Notes under the pieces: model-generated
What the model saw: the letters and a program-made list of their open reading frames with translations, nothing else
What the model was told of the DNA's origin: nothing
Database searches by the model: none
Shown here: positions 25,492 to 33,817 of the stretch, in pieces
Numbering within the stretch: the first letter of the stretch is position 1
Layout of the letters: each line of letters starts with the position of its first letter
Source of the DNA: Caryophanon tenue
Lineage (GTDB): Bacteria; Bacillota; Bacilli; Bacillales_A; Planococcaceae
Reading direction: 5' to 3'
Assembly (NCBI RefSeq): GCF_001700315.1
Contig: NZ_MASJ01000010.1
Span: forward strand, 1-41,956
Length of the DNA: 41,956 nucleotides
Made by a program: the position numbers and the translations under genes

Positions 25492-25876
25492 ATGGATGGC
25501 CGTCATCATGATTTTAGTGGCCTCGATTGTTGCCGTGCTTAGTGCGATTGGGATGATTCGTTTGCCTGATGTTTATACACGTTCACATGCAGCAACGAAA
25601 AGTGCAACGCTTTCGGTATTAATGTGTTTAATGGGGGCGTTTATTCATTTTTGGTTAACGGACGGTTATATTAGCATCCGTCTATTACTAGGTATTATGT
25701 TCGTCTTTATTACAGCACCAGTTGCGGGTCATTTAATATGTCGTGCTGCGTACCGTTCGCGCGTGCCATTAGCTGACGAATCAGAAGAGGATGAGCTAAA
25801 AACAATTTTATTTGCAGATGAAGTAGAGCATTTAGAGCGTGATGAAGTAGAGCGCGCAAGAAACGCGAATGCATAG
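25469..25876 (+). CDS. mrpG: Na+/H+ antiporter subunit G
   Basis: The 135-residue MrpG has three helices and the family stretch GMIRLPDVYTRSHAATKSAT (about 28-47). The TTG start at 25469 is supported by AAAGGGG 8 bases upstream; the ATG at 25484 is an alternative. The acidic tail (about 105-135) is longer than needed for the membrane part. Last gene of the operon. The 256 bases after it contain a terminator and the next promoter only. Confidence 0.94.
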   Translation: MSVSEMIEWMAVIMILVASIVAVLSAIGMIRLPDVYTRSHAATKSATLSVLMCLMGAFIHFWLTDGYISIRLLLGIMFVFITAPVAGHLICRAAYRSRVPLADESEEDELKTILFADEVEHLERDEVERARNANA

Positions 25877-25960
25877 TATGTGGGATGACCCGGTGGTATG
25901 TGCATCTTGGTCGTGAAAATTCGCTAGAGCATTTGCTACATGGTGCAGTTTTGCACATAA

Positions 25961-26001
25961 AAGAAGTCCTTCGGCAGTAGTCATTGCTGGAGGACTTTTC
26001 C
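25961..26001 (+). terminator. Terminator of the mrp operon
   Basis: AAGTCCT (25964-25970) pairs with AGGACTT (25991-25997), extended inward by C-G and GCA/TGC pairs, and is followed by TTTTCC. It shares the CCTTC-GCA core with the hairpins at 14727, 18912 and 33851. Confidence 0.85.
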
Positions 26002-26063
26002 TATTGCTTTAAATGCTGTTCATCGTATATAGAATCGTCATGAAAATGTAATATGGCAACTAC

Positions 26064-26092
26064 TTGCGACAATTCGCACAAATGTCTATGAT
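26064..26092 (+). promoter_or_regulatory. Sigma-A-type promoter of the phosphoesterase gene
   Basis: TTGCGA (26064-26069) and TATGAT (26087-26092) are separated by exactly 17 bases. They lie 41 bases before the GTG start. Confidence 0.6.
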
Positions 26093-26132
26093 AAGAACAT
26101 TATGAAACTTATGTAGAAAAGAGCGGTTGAAC

Positions 26133-26948
26133 GTGAAAAAAATAGTATGGATTGTGGTCATACTACTAGGTGGCTATATTTTTTTAGAGGTCAACAATCA
26201 GTGGTTAGTGACAACGGAGTATGTGTATGAAGCAGAGGAAATACCAGAAAGCTTTGATGGCTTTCGTATTGTTCAAGTATCTGACTTACATGACGCACAA
26301 TTTGGCAGTCAGCAACAACGTCTTATCAACAAAGTAGAACAACAGCAGCCAGATGCTATTTTTTTAACGGGAGATTTAATTGATAGCAATCGCTATGATT
26401 TAGAGCAAAGCTTACAAGCAGTAGAGGCATTTGTCGACATGGCACCTGTCTATTATGTACTTGGGAATCACGAGGTGGCCACAAACTTAGTAGACGATAT
26501 TTATGCTCGTTTGGAAGCACTCGGGGTTGAAACATTAAAAAATGAAGCGGTGACATTAACGCGAGTAGCACAAACAATGACGATTGCAGGGATTGAAGAT
26601 CCATTAATGAATACACCAACAGAAGAGATGCTAGTACAAGCCTTTCATGATGTACCGGACGCACAATTTTCATTACTGTTAGCACACCGACCAGAAATGG
26701 TAGCGTTATACGGTCAAAGCGAAGCGGATGTGGTCTTTACGGGACATGCGCACGGTGGGCAAATTCGCATTCCATTTGTCGGTGGATTGATTGCGCCAGG
26801 ACAAGGATATTTCCCGCAATATACAAGCGGTCGCTATGATGAAGGAACAACGACGATGTACTTAAGTCGCGGCTTAGGTAATAGCGTTGTCCCATATCGT
26901 ATTTTTAATTTACCAGAAATTGTTGTTGTAGAATTACGAAAATCATAA
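26133..26948 (+). CDS. Membrane-anchored metallophosphoesterase (YkuE/YaeI type)
   Basis: This 271-residue calcineurin-like phosphoesterase has an N-terminal anchor helix (about 4-18), so the catalytic domain is probably extracytoplasmic. Metal-binding motifs appear in order: VSDLHDAQFG (about 48-57), FLTGDLID (about 77-84), YVLGNHE (about 110-116), LLLAHRPE and VFTGHAHGGQIRIP (about 206-219). Relatives include Bacillus YkuE and the YaeI-type lipid phosphatases; the substrate is unknown. GTG 26133 is chosen with GAGCGG 7 bases upstream; TTG 26127 is too close. Single-gene unit with promoter and terminator. Confidence 0.9.
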   Translation: MKKIVWIVVILLGGYIFLEVNNQWLVTTEYVYEAEEIPESFDGFRIVQVSDLHDAQFGSQQQRLINKVEQQQPDAIFLTGDLIDSNRYDLEQSLQAVEAFVDMAPVYYVLGNHEVATNLVDDIYARLEALGVETLKNEAVTLTRVAQTMTIAGIEDPLMNTPTEEMLVQAFHDVPDAQFSLLLAHRPEMVALYGQSEADVVFTGHAHGGQIRIPFVGGLIAPGQGYFPQYTSGRYDEGTTTMYLSRGLGNSVVPYRIFNLPEIVVVELRKS

Positions 26949-26949
26949 A

Positions 26950-26993
26950 GGAAGAGTGGTCCGAGACACTAGTTTCGGACCACTCTTCCTTTT
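26950..26993. terminator. Bidirectional terminator
   Basis: A 15-bp perfect stem (26950-26964 with 26975-26989) around a 10-base loop is followed by TTTT. It starts 2 bases after the phosphoesterase stop and faces the minus-strand AlaX-type gene. Confidence 0.95.
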
Positions 26994-27000
26994 CATATGC

Positions 27001-28164
27001 TTATGCGTTCGCCATTAGTTGGACAAGTTCATCGGCTGTAATTGTTGGTTCACAGCCACCTTGCACGAATTGGTCACTACCGCCACCTTTACCATTTATC
27101 GTTGGTAAAACGGCTGCGGAAATATCTTTCATACTACGTTCTATATTTGCGCCTCGTGCTGCAACAAATTGTAGTTTATCGTCATTTTGCGATGCAATAA
27201 ACGCCTGTGCATCGGGGTTAATCGTTGTAATCGTACGTGCGACCTTTTGGAGTTGTTGCATAGAATAGTTCGTAAAAGCGTGTGCTACGATTGTTTGTGT
27301 CGCAAGCTGTGCTGCTTGCTGCTCTAGTAAAGTATCTTGTGCGTCCTGTAATTGCTTTTCGGCTTTTTTTGCAGCGGTCATCACCTTTTGAAGAGCCGTT
27401 GCCGCTTCTTCTTCCGGCACACTTAATTGTCGGGCAACATCACTTAACACATGTTTTCGCATATGAAGCGCGTTAAAAACACGTTTGCCACAAACAAAAT
27501 GGACGCGGCTTTGCTTTTTCATTTTTTCAACGAATAATACTTTAATCATTTGCACTTGTCCTGTTGCTGTCGGGTGCGTACCGCCACAACCGTTATAGTC
27601 ATAGTCTGGAATAATGACTAAACGAATGTCATCATCATCAACGGCAATATCTTTACGTAATGGGTATTGGCTCAGTTCATCGCGCGTAACCCATGTCGTT
27701 GTAATTGGACGGTTTTCGATAATGATGTCGTTTGCACGTGCTTCAACCATGGCTAGCTGTTCAGCGGAAATGCTATCTGCTGCAATATCGATGGTTACCG
27801 TATCCGAGCCTAAGTGGAAGCTGACAGTTGGCAAGTCGAATAGTTCAACAAAAGCTGCCGTTAAAATATGTTGACCGGCATGTTGTTGCATAAAGTCGAA
27901 GCGGCGTGTCCAGTCAATTTCCCCATGAACATCTCCAGTGACAGTTGATGTGACGTAGTGACGCACCTCATCATCCACTTTTTCAACGTTCGTTACTGCC
28001 ACACCATTTAATGTACCGATGTCATGTGGTTGACCGCCACCTGTTGGATAAAAGGCAGTGTTTGAGAGCACAACGTATGCGCCGTATTCATCTTGTCCGC
28101 TCGTTGTAACGCTGGCATCGAACTGACAAATATAGGCATCTTGATAATAAAGTAAATCTTTCAT
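27001..28164 (-). CDS. Alanyl-tRNA editing protein, AlaX-L type with DHHA1 domain
   Basis: This 387-residue free-standing homologue of the alanyl-tRNA synthetase editing region should hydrolyse mischarged Ser- or Gly-tRNA(Ala) in the cytoplasm. An N-terminal beta-barrel with FYPTGGGQPHD (about 38-48) is followed by the tRNA_SAD zinc site: HAGQH (about 95-99) and CGGTHP (about 193-198). A coiled-coil-like segment (about 240-285) leads into a DHHA1 domain whose GKGGGSDQFVQGG motif (about 356-368) is complete. That is the long AlaX form. The ATG has GGAGGT upstream on the minus strand. Monocistronic. Confidence 0.93.
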   Translation of the reverse strand: MKDLLYYQDAYICQFDASVTTSGQDEYGAYVVLSNTAFYPTGGGQPHDIGTLNGVAVTNVEKVDDEVRHYVTSTVTGDVHGEIDWTRRFDFMQQHAGQHILTAAFVELFDLPTVSFHLGSDTVTIDIAADSISAEQLAMVEARANDIIIENRPITTTWVTRDELSQYPLRKDIAVDDDDIRLVIIPDYDYNGCGGTHPTATGQVQMIKVLFVEKMKKQSRVHFVCGKRVFNALHMRKHVLSDVARQLSVPEEEAATALQKVMTAAKKAEKQLQDAQDTLLEQQAAQLATQTIVAHAFTNYSMQQLQKVARTITTINPDAQAFIASQNDDKLQFVAARGANIERSMKDISAAVLPTINGKGGGSDQFVQGGCEPTITADELVQLMANA

Positions 28165-28210
28165 ATGTAGACCTCCAAAGTAGTTTGTACGTTTAGTATA
28201 TCGTAAATAG

Positions 28211-28238
28211 TTGACCGTGCGCTGATTTGCGTTATGAT
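28211..28238 (+). promoter_or_regulatory. Sigma-A-type promoter before the DUF6509-like gene
   Basis: TTGACC (28211-28216) and TATGAT (28233-28238), spaced by 16 bases, lie 32 bases before the ATG at 28271. Each hexamer differs from consensus at one position. Confidence 0.65.
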
Positions 28239-28270
28239 AAAAGAAACGATGACGGAGGAGTTACAACTTC

Positions 28271-28570
28271 ATGGAAATTACACAATACTCAGTAGAACAA
28301 ATTAAAGACCCAACAAATATTATCGAGGGCAAGCGTTATGAATTTTTAATCGATGTAGACATTGACGAAGAGGACGAGCTCTATCGTGAAATGGGCATTG
28401 AAATTCGCGTCATTATTGGTGAATTAGACGGTGTATATTCATTAAAAAGTTATTTTTTAATTGATAAGGCAGACCAAAGCTTTTTAGATTTCGCATTAGA
28501 TGAAGATGAAGAAGCAGAAATTTTAGCGTTTTGCCAAGAAGAATTAACACGTCCAAACGAAGAGGCATAA
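28271..28570 (+). CDS. Small acidic protein, DUF6509-like
   Basis: This 99-residue acidic cytoplasmic protein has no membrane segment. The start ITQYSVEQIKDPTNIIEGKR and the ending FLDFALDEDEEAEILAFC match my memory of DUF6509 proteins in Bacillaceae, of unknown function; the family call is from memory. GGAGGAG (28254-28260) is 10 bases before the ATG. A tandem terminator about 90 bases past its stop ends the transcript. Confidence 0.65.
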   Translation: MEITQYSVEQIKDPTNIIEGKRYEFLIDVDIDEEDELYREMGIEIRVIIGELDGVYSLKSYFLIDKADQSFLDFALDEDEEAEILAFCQEELTRPNEEA

Positions 28571-28660
28571 TGAATGAACGGAGCGTAGGACATAATTTGA
28601 TTTTGAGCGCTATGTTGCGTGTCCTGCCAACGACTATTTTTTCATTAAACAATATCAATA

Positions 28661-28720
28661 AAACAGCAAACCGACATCTGTCAGTTTGCTGTTTTTTGGC
28701 TTCTGTCTCAAGCCTTTTTT
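28661..28720 (+). terminator. Tandem terminators inside an apparent ORF
   Basis: AAACAGCAAAC (28661-28671) pairs with GTTTGCTGTTT (28684-28694), with an inner GACA/TGTC step, and is followed by TTTTTT. A second hairpin, GGCTT (28698-28702) with AAGCC (28710-28714), is followed directly by TTTTTT. Together they terminate the DUF6509-like transcript. They lie within an open frame leading into the RDD remnant. Confidence 0.9.
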
Positions 28721-28722
28721 AT

Positions 28723-29097
28723 ATGCTCCTCATGTACGCAGTTGTATTTGCAATTGTACCGATTGCAACAGGTGGCGCAACACCAGGTATGTTATTGCTG
28801 AAATTCCGCATGGTGGATGAGGATGGCAACGCCAATGTGACGAATACAGTGCGCCGCTACATCTCGATCTTTGCGACATACTGTACTTTTAAAGTAATTG
28901 AAGTATTAAATAGCTTCCCATTAAATATGGAAAGTGATTATTATGTGATTGCGGTCTTTACAACATTAATTACCTTTATTGTGGCAGTCGTATTGTATGT
29001 AACCATTGTGTTGCATATTGTTTGGGTGTTAATTGGACGAGGAAAACGACGTTACTATATCGACAAAGCCGCTCGTTTACGTGGTACAAAAAAATAA
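28723..29097 (+). pseudogene. RDD-family membrane protein remnant, 5' end lost
   Basis: The frame encodes GGATPGMLLLKFRMVDEDGN and then NTVRRYIS, the central RDD-family pattern, followed by two hydrophobic segments. The usual N-terminal first helix with its Arg-Asp signature is absent. Open frame continues left to 28531, but that part encodes unrelated sequence and contains two intrinsic terminators (28661-28720), so it is unlikely to be translated as one protein. No ribosome binding site precedes the ATGs at 28723 or 28732. I read it as a 5'-truncated gene, about 124 codons remaining. A functional short protein cannot be excluded. Confidence 0.6.
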
Positions 29098-29103
29098 CAA
29101 CAA

Positions 29104-29143
29104 CAGGACTTACTTGCGCATGAGGCGGAGTAAGTCTTGTCTT
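29104..29143 (+). terminator. Weak hairpin after the RDD remnant
   Basis: GACTTACT (29107-29114) pairs with AGTAAGTC (29129-29136) with an ACA/TGT extension, followed by the modest TTGTCTTT. Probably the original terminator of the RDD gene. Confidence 0.5.
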
Positions 29144-29200
29144 TAGGAAGGCGATTAATTTTACTGAAAACGGGAATAACGCCATTAGGAGGGATGAACG

Positions 29201-30529
29201 ATGAACATTGTCATTATTGGAGGAGACGCAGCCGGTATGAGTGCGGCGATGGAAATTGTACGCAGTCCATACGAGGCGAATATAACAGTACTAGAAAAAG
29301 GTGGAATTTATTCATACGGTCAGTGTGGCTTACCGTATGTAATTGATGGCTCTATTGCACATACAGATGAGTTAATTGCGAGAAGTGTCGAAGCGTTTCG
29401 CGAGCAGGGCATTGATGCAAGAACATATCACGAGGTGACAGCAGTCGATGTGCAGCAACAAATCGTAACAGGTATACATACGACGACAAATGAACCATTT
29501 ACGATTCATTACGATAAATTATTAATTGCATCAGGTGCGAGCCCGACGATGCCGAATTGGGAGAACCGTTCCTTACAAGGTATACATACTGTGAAAACGA
29601 TTCCGCAAATGCATGCGTTACTAGAAGATGTAGTGGAAGCGAAGCATGCGACCGTTATTGGTGCAGGCTATATTGCGTTAGAGGTAGCTGAAACATTAAA
29701 AAAACGCGGGTTAGCTGTGCGTCTAATTCAACGAGGAAAGCAGTTAATGAGCACTGTTGATGAACAGCTTGCGGTACACATTTTAGAAGAGGCAGAGCGA
29801 CAAGGTATTGATGTACGCTTAAATACAAATACATTAGGATTTATCGGAGACTCGCGTGTTGAAGCTGTTTGTACAACAGCAGGGGAGCTAGCAACCGATG
29901 TTGTAATTGTCGCGACAGGCGTTCGCCCGAATACACAGTTTCTAGAAGGAACAGGCATTCACTTATTCGATAACGGAGCGGTAATTGTGAATGGACAAAT
30001 GGAAACGAATATCGCGAATGTTTACGCAGCAGGGGATTGTGCGACGCATCATTTACGCAATGCGAATCGTCATACCTATATTCCGTTAGGCACGACAGCG
30101 AATAAACAAGGGCGTATTGCAGGGCGCGTGATGAGTGGACAACAGGCGGTGTTTAAAGGGATTGTTGGCACATCAGTTTTAAAGTTTTTTGATCTAACGA
30201 TTGGGCAAACGGGTGCGAATCATGCAGCGATTACTGAGCTAGGTACACCGGTACATGTGCTGCGTACAACGGCGAATAATCATGCCGGTTATTATCCACA
30301 TGTTGAACAATTGCATATGTGTATGTGGGTGCATGAAAAAACACATGAACTGCTCGGTTTACAAATTGTTGGAGGGGAAGGCGTCGATAAACGTATCGAT
30401 GTGTTTGCGACTGCGCTTGTCGCCAATATGCATATAGAAGATTTGCTTGATTTAGATTTAAGTTATGCACCACCATATAACGGTGTGTGGGACCCGCTTC
30501 AACAAATGGCACGTAAGTATGTAAAGTAA
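29201..30529 (+). CDS. CoA-disulfide reductase-like FAD/NAD(P) oxidoreductase
   Basis: This 442-residue flavoprotein has an N-terminal FAD-binding Rossmann motif, IIGGDAAGMSAAME (about 4-17), and a single redox Cys in YSYGQCGLPY (about 37-46), as in CoA-disulfide reductases and NADH oxidases. A second, NAD(P)-binding motif, VIGAGYIALEVAE, lies about 152-164, and the FAD motif NVYAAGDCA about 272-280. A C-terminal dimerisation domain follows. It probably uses NAD(P)H to keep CoA or another thiol reduced, or reduces oxygen; the two cannot be separated by eye. TTAGGAGGG sets ATG 29201. Confidence 0.88.
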   Translation: MNIVIIGGDAAGMSAAMEIVRSPYEANITVLEKGGIYSYGQCGLPYVIDGSIAHTDELIARSVEAFREQGIDARTYHEVTAVDVQQQIVTGIHTTTNEPFTIHYDKLLIASGASPTMPNWENRSLQGIHTVKTIPQMHALLEDVVEAKHATVIGAGYIALEVAETLKKRGLAVRLIQRGKQLMSTVDEQLAVHILEEAERQGIDVRLNTNTLGFIGDSRVEAVCTTAGELATDVVIVATGVRPNTQFLEGTGIHLFDNGAVIVNGQMETNIANVYAAGDCATHHLRNANRHTYIPLGTTANKQGRIAGRVMSGQQAVFKGIVGTSVLKFFDLTIGQTGANHAAITELGTPVHVLRTTANNHAGYYPHVEQLHMCMWVHEKTHELLGLQIVGGEGVDKRIDVFATALVANMHIEDLLDLDLSYAPPYNGVWDPLQQMARKYVK

Positions 30530-30576
30530 GGAAAAGAGCTTGTCCAAGGAAGAGTTTCTTGGACAAGCTCTTTTCC
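30530..30576. terminator. Strong bidirectional terminator
   Basis: A 19-bp perfect stem, 30530-30548 with 30558-30576, carries internal AAAA/TTTT. It ends the flavoprotein gene and, from the other side, the micro-ORF transcript at 30587-30667. Confidence 0.95.
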
Positions 30577-30586
30577 ATGTAGGATG

Positions 30587-30667
30587 TTAAAAGCCAACAA
30601 TCCCTACATTAAACATCGTTCCAAAGGCAAAGGACAACGAGAACACAATTCGTAAGTAACGTTTCAT
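30587..30667 (-). CDS. 26-residue hydrophobic peptide ORF divergent from a Bce-type operon
   Basis: On the minus strand, GGGGAGG stands 8 bases before an ATG opening 26 codons: a basic start (MKRYLR) followed by a hydrophobic stretch (IVFSLSFAFGTMF) and ending in VGIVGF. This looks like a single short membrane helix or a minimal signal-like peptide. It is followed 10 bases later by the terminator stem at 30530-30576. A strong site, proper end and own terminator argue for translation. It resembles no peptide I can name. It could be a regulatory or ligand peptide for the adjacent ABC/two-component module, which is speculation. Confidence 0.5.
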   Translation of the reverse strand: MKRYLRIVFSLSFAFGTMFNVGIVGF

Positions 30668-30730
30668 TGTAGAATCCTCCCCTATTTTGCTGTAATGCTC
30701 TATTCCCAAATGTTAAAAATGTTAATCCTT

Positions 30731-30786
30731 TGTAAAGTTATTATTTAAGGTTGTTGTAAGGTTACGACAAATTTTGTGTAAGGATG
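30731..30786 (+). promoter_or_regulatory. Phased TGTAAGGTT-like repeats before the Bce-type operon
   Basis: Similar 10-mers start at 30731 (TGTAAAGTTA), 30744 (TTTAAGGTTG), 30755 (TGTAAGGTTA) and 30777 (TGTAAGGATG). The last three are spaced by 11 and 22 bases, one and two helical turns, on one strand. This is the arrangement of OmpR/PhoB-type response-regulator sites. They lie 48-103 bases before the ATPase gene, and the OmpR-type regulator at 35536-36243 is the obvious candidate binder. Confidence 0.5.
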
Positions 30787-30833
30787 AAGTTATACAATTA
30801 ATATAAGCGTTAGACGAAGGGACGGGAAAATAG

Positions 30834-31601
30834 ATGGAAGCATTATTACATGTAAATGCACTAACAAAAACATATGGAACGGCCGGTACAACATTTCAGG
30901 CGTTAAACAATATTAACTTTACGATTGAAACAGGAGAGTTTGTCGGCATTATGGGAGCATCAGGTGCGGGGAAATCGACATTATTAAATATGCTCGCAAC
31001 GATTGATACACCAACTTCGGGTGACATTATTATCGATGGCACAAACATTTCTCAGATGAACGCGGATGCACTAGCAGATTTTCGCCGTGACCATCTCGGC
31101 TTTATTTTTCAAGACTATAATTTACTTGATTCATTAACGGTACGTGAAAATATTGTGCTGCCATTAGCCATTGCGAAACGTCCTGTAAATGAAATTGAAC
31201 AGCAAGTACAAACAATCGCAACATTGTTTGGCATTGAAGCATTACTTGATAAATATCCGTATCAAATTTCAGGTGGACAAAAGCAACGAACAGCGGCATC
31301 ACGCGCACTTGTCACAGAGCCGAAATTGATTTTAGCAGATGAACCAACTGGTGCACTTGATTCAAAATCGGCAACAGAGTTATTAAATAGCTTAGTGCGA
31401 TTAAATGAAGAAAAAGAATCTACAATTATGATGGTAACGCACGATGCTTATGCAGCAAGCTTTTGCCGTCGCATTATTTTTATACAAGATGGACAGTTAG
31501 CGACAGAGATTTTTAAGGGCACAAAAACACGTAAGCAATTTTTCGAAGATGTGCTACAAATGTTAGGGCAAATTGGCGGTGACATTGATGACGTTATTTA
31601 G
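30834..31601 (+). CDS. Bce-type ABC transporter ATP-binding protein
   Basis: This 255-residue ATPase has Walker A GASGAGKST (about 42-50), the FQDYNLLDSLTVREN Q-loop typical of MacB/BceA ATPases (about 92-106), signature ISGGQKQR and Walker B LILADEPTGALD. BceA-like ATPases work with large FtsX-type permeases in detoxification of peptide antibiotics and in signalling. Its end overlaps the permease start by 14 bases. GGGACGGGAAAATAG lies just before ATG 30834. Confidence 0.94.
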   Translation: MEALLHVNALTKTYGTAGTTFQALNNINFTIETGEFVGIMGASGAGKSTLLNMLATIDTPTSGDIIIDGTNISQMNADALADFRRDHLGFIFQDYNLLDSLTVRENIVLPLAIAKRPVNEIEQQVQTIATLFGIEALLDKYPYQISGGQKQRTAASRALVTEPKLILADEPTGALDSKSATELLNSLVRLNEEKESTIMMVTHDAYAASFCRRIIFIQDGQLATEIFKGTKTRKQFFEDVLQMLGQIGGDIDDVI

Positions 31602-33444
31602 TTTAGCGCGTAAAAATATAATACGTAATTTATCGAGCTATGGATTATATTTTGGCTCAATGGTCTTTTCGATTGTTATTTATTTTACCTTTATGACATT
31701 GAAATATAGTGATGATATTGCGACACTAACGCAAACGGATACAAAAGTGGATAGCATTATGGGCGCTTCTGCATTTGTATTAATCTTCTTTGTCGCGATC
31801 TTTATCTTTTATTCAAATGGCTTTTTTATGCGCAAGCGAAAAAAGGAAGTAGCACTTTATTCATTATTAGGGATGCGCAAAAAGAAGATCGGCTTTATGC
31901 TTTTTTTTGAAAATTTAATGATGGGTATTCTCGCACTATGTGTCGGGATTATGATTGGCTTTTTATTATCAAAAGGTTTATTAACCATTTTAGTGCAGTT
32001 AATGGGCTATGATGTTATCGCAAACTTTGTGTTGTCATGGGAAGCTGTGCAACAAACGGCGCTTATTTTTATGGTGTTATTCATCATTACATCGCTACAA
32101 GGATACCGTGTCATTTATCAATTTCAGTTAATTGATCTATTTCATGCCGCTAAAAAGGGTGAAGATATGCCAAGAGCTTCCGCTATTTCAGCAGTTGTCG
32201 GCATTGCGTTACTCGCATTTGCGTATTACTTATCACTGACAAATATTTTCACATCCGAGCTATGGAAGTTGATGGGTTATGTAACAGTACCGTTAGTCGT
32301 CATTGCGCTAACCATTGTCGGGACGTATTTATTATTTAATAGCGTGACAGTTTATTTATTAACACTATTAAAAAAGGTGCGTAGTTGGTCGTGGAAGGGC
32401 GTTAATTTAATGACGGTTTCTCAGCTATTGTATCGTGTTCGTGGCAATGCGAAATCATTTACGATGATTGCGATTTTAAGTGCGACAACGATTACAGCAG
32501 GTGGAGCGGTTTATAGCCTTTACTATATGACCGGCGAATCGACGAAAGAGGCAAATCCGAACACCTTTATGTGGATAGGTGAAGATGTTGCAATGCCGAC
32601 AGCGAATCAACAATATGATGAAACAATTAATTTTGCTGAACAACGCTTTATCATGGAGGAGCAAGAGATACAGTACTCGGTTATTAGCCATAGTATGTAT
32701 GAGCGTTTAGCACAGCTACAGCAGCAAGAAATCGTTGCGGGAGAATATATATTACTCGACCCATTTTATACAGAGGAATTTTCACCGGTTCAAGCAGGAC
32801 AGCAGTTAACTCAGCCGAGTAGTGGCGCATCTTTAACGATTACAGCAATTGTGGACCAATCTGTTTTAAATACGTATATCGCTTGGCAAACACTCGTTGT
32901 GCCAGATACTGAATTTGCGATGTATCACGCAACACAAACCGCACAGCTTTACAGTTATACAGACGAAAAAGATCAACAAGCGTTATCTCAACAGTTAGAA
33001 GCGATATTGCCGGAAGAAGCACAGCTGACAAGCTATCCACGTGATTATGCGGCAGGTCTTTCAGCAGCAGGGTCGTTATTATTTGTAGGTAGCTTTTTAG
33101 GACTTGTCTTTTTAACAGCTACAGGGTCGATTATTTATTTTAAAGCGTTAACAGAAGCGGAAGAAGACCGCGAAAAATATGCGATTTTATATAAAATCGG
33201 TATTAGTAAGAGGGCATTATTACAAACGATTAGTACACAAGTTGGCTTTGTGTTTGGCTTACCATTAATTGCAGGATTATTGCACGGAGCGGTAGCATTA
33301 TCAGCATTTGGACAAATCTTTATGATGGATGTGACAAAGCCGGTACTCGTTTGGATGGCGGTATATGCATGTATTTATATGGTGTATTATGTCTTTACCG
33401 TTTGGAATTTTTATAAAGTCGTGAAACAGGAGAGTGCAACATGA
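31588..33444 (+). CDS. Bce-type ABC transporter permease (FtsX family)
   Basis: This 618-residue permease has about ten helices. FtsX domains lie about residues 55-170 and 490-610, each with the pattern of membrane helices bounding a basic loop (FFMRKRKKEVALYSLLGMRK). Between the seventh and eighth helices is an extracellular domain of about 200 residues (about 290-480), the hallmark of BceB proteins. These bind bacitracin, LL-37, nisin or similar peptides bound to lipid II cycle targets; the ligand here is unknown. ATG 31588 is preferred to TTG 31573. It shares an ATGA overlap with the yxeA-like gene. Confidence 0.92.
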   Translation: MTLFSLARKNIIRNLSSYGLYFGSMVFSIVIYFTFMTLKYSDDIATLTQTDTKVDSIMGASAFVLIFFVAIFIFYSNGFFMRKRKKEVALYSLLGMRKKKIGFMLFFENLMMGILALCVGIMIGFLLSKGLLTILVQLMGYDVIANFVLSWEAVQQTALIFMVLFIITSLQGYRVIYQFQLIDLFHAAKKGEDMPRASAISAVVGIALLAFAYYLSLTNIFTSELWKLMGYVTVPLVVIALTIVGTYLLFNSVTVYLLTLLKKVRSWSWKGVNLMTVSQLLYRVRGNAKSFTMIAILSATTITAGGAVYSLYYMTGESTKEANPNTFMWIGEDVAMPTANQQYDETINFAEQRFIMEEQEIQYSVISHSMYERLAQLQQQEIVAGEYILLDPFYTEEFSPVQAGQQLTQPSSGASLTITAIVDQSVLNTYIAWQTLVVPDTEFAMYHATQTAQLYSYTDEKDQQALSQQLEAILPEEAQLTSYPRDYAAGLSAAGSLLFVGSFLGLVFLTATGSIIYFKALTEAEEDREKYAILYKIGISKRALLQTISTQVGFVFGLPLIAGLLHGAVALSAFGQIFMMDVTKPVLVWMAVYACIYMVYYVFTVWNFYKVVKQESAT

Positions 33445-33800
33445 AAAAATTTATCGTAACAATTATCGCGATTTTTGCGGCGCTTGCAGTAGCAGGCTAT
33501 GCGATCTTATCAGTGGATTGGAACAGATTTAATAAAGAGCATTACTATACAGTTGTGACCGAAGAAGTAGAAATTGAAGAAACCGTTATTTCAACAGGTG
33601 AAGTGATGACGCGCTATTGGTATGATTTCACGAGCTATGATGAAAATGGACAAGAGCAAGTGCTCGAACTATCCGCAGCTAAGCAGTTACGAGCAGGCGC
33701 ATATTTACGTATTTATGTAAAAGATGACAACGTTGTTACATCGTATGATGAAGTGAAATTTGAGGACATTCCACAAAATGCACAACAACAATTACAGTAA
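33441..33800 (+). CDS. YxeA-family (DUF1093) protein
   Basis: This 119-residue exported protein has a signal or anchor helix (about 4-24). The family pattern YYTVVTEEVE, YWYDFTSYDENGQEQVLELS and AYLRIYVKD is present. In Bacillus subtilis yxeA follows yxdLM, a Bce-type transporter responsive to LL-37, and the same order is kept here, supporting a YxdLM-like assignment. It is translationally coupled to the permease. Its terminator is the hairpin in repeat copy B. Confidence 0.85.
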   Translation: MKKFIVTIIAIFAALAVAGYAILSVDWNRFNKEHYYTVVTEEVEIEETVISTGEVMTRYWYDFTSYDENGQEQVLELSAAKQLRAGAYLRIYVKDDNVVTSYDEVKFEDIPQNAQQQLQ

Positions 33801-33817
33801 ATAAAATGTAAAAATAA

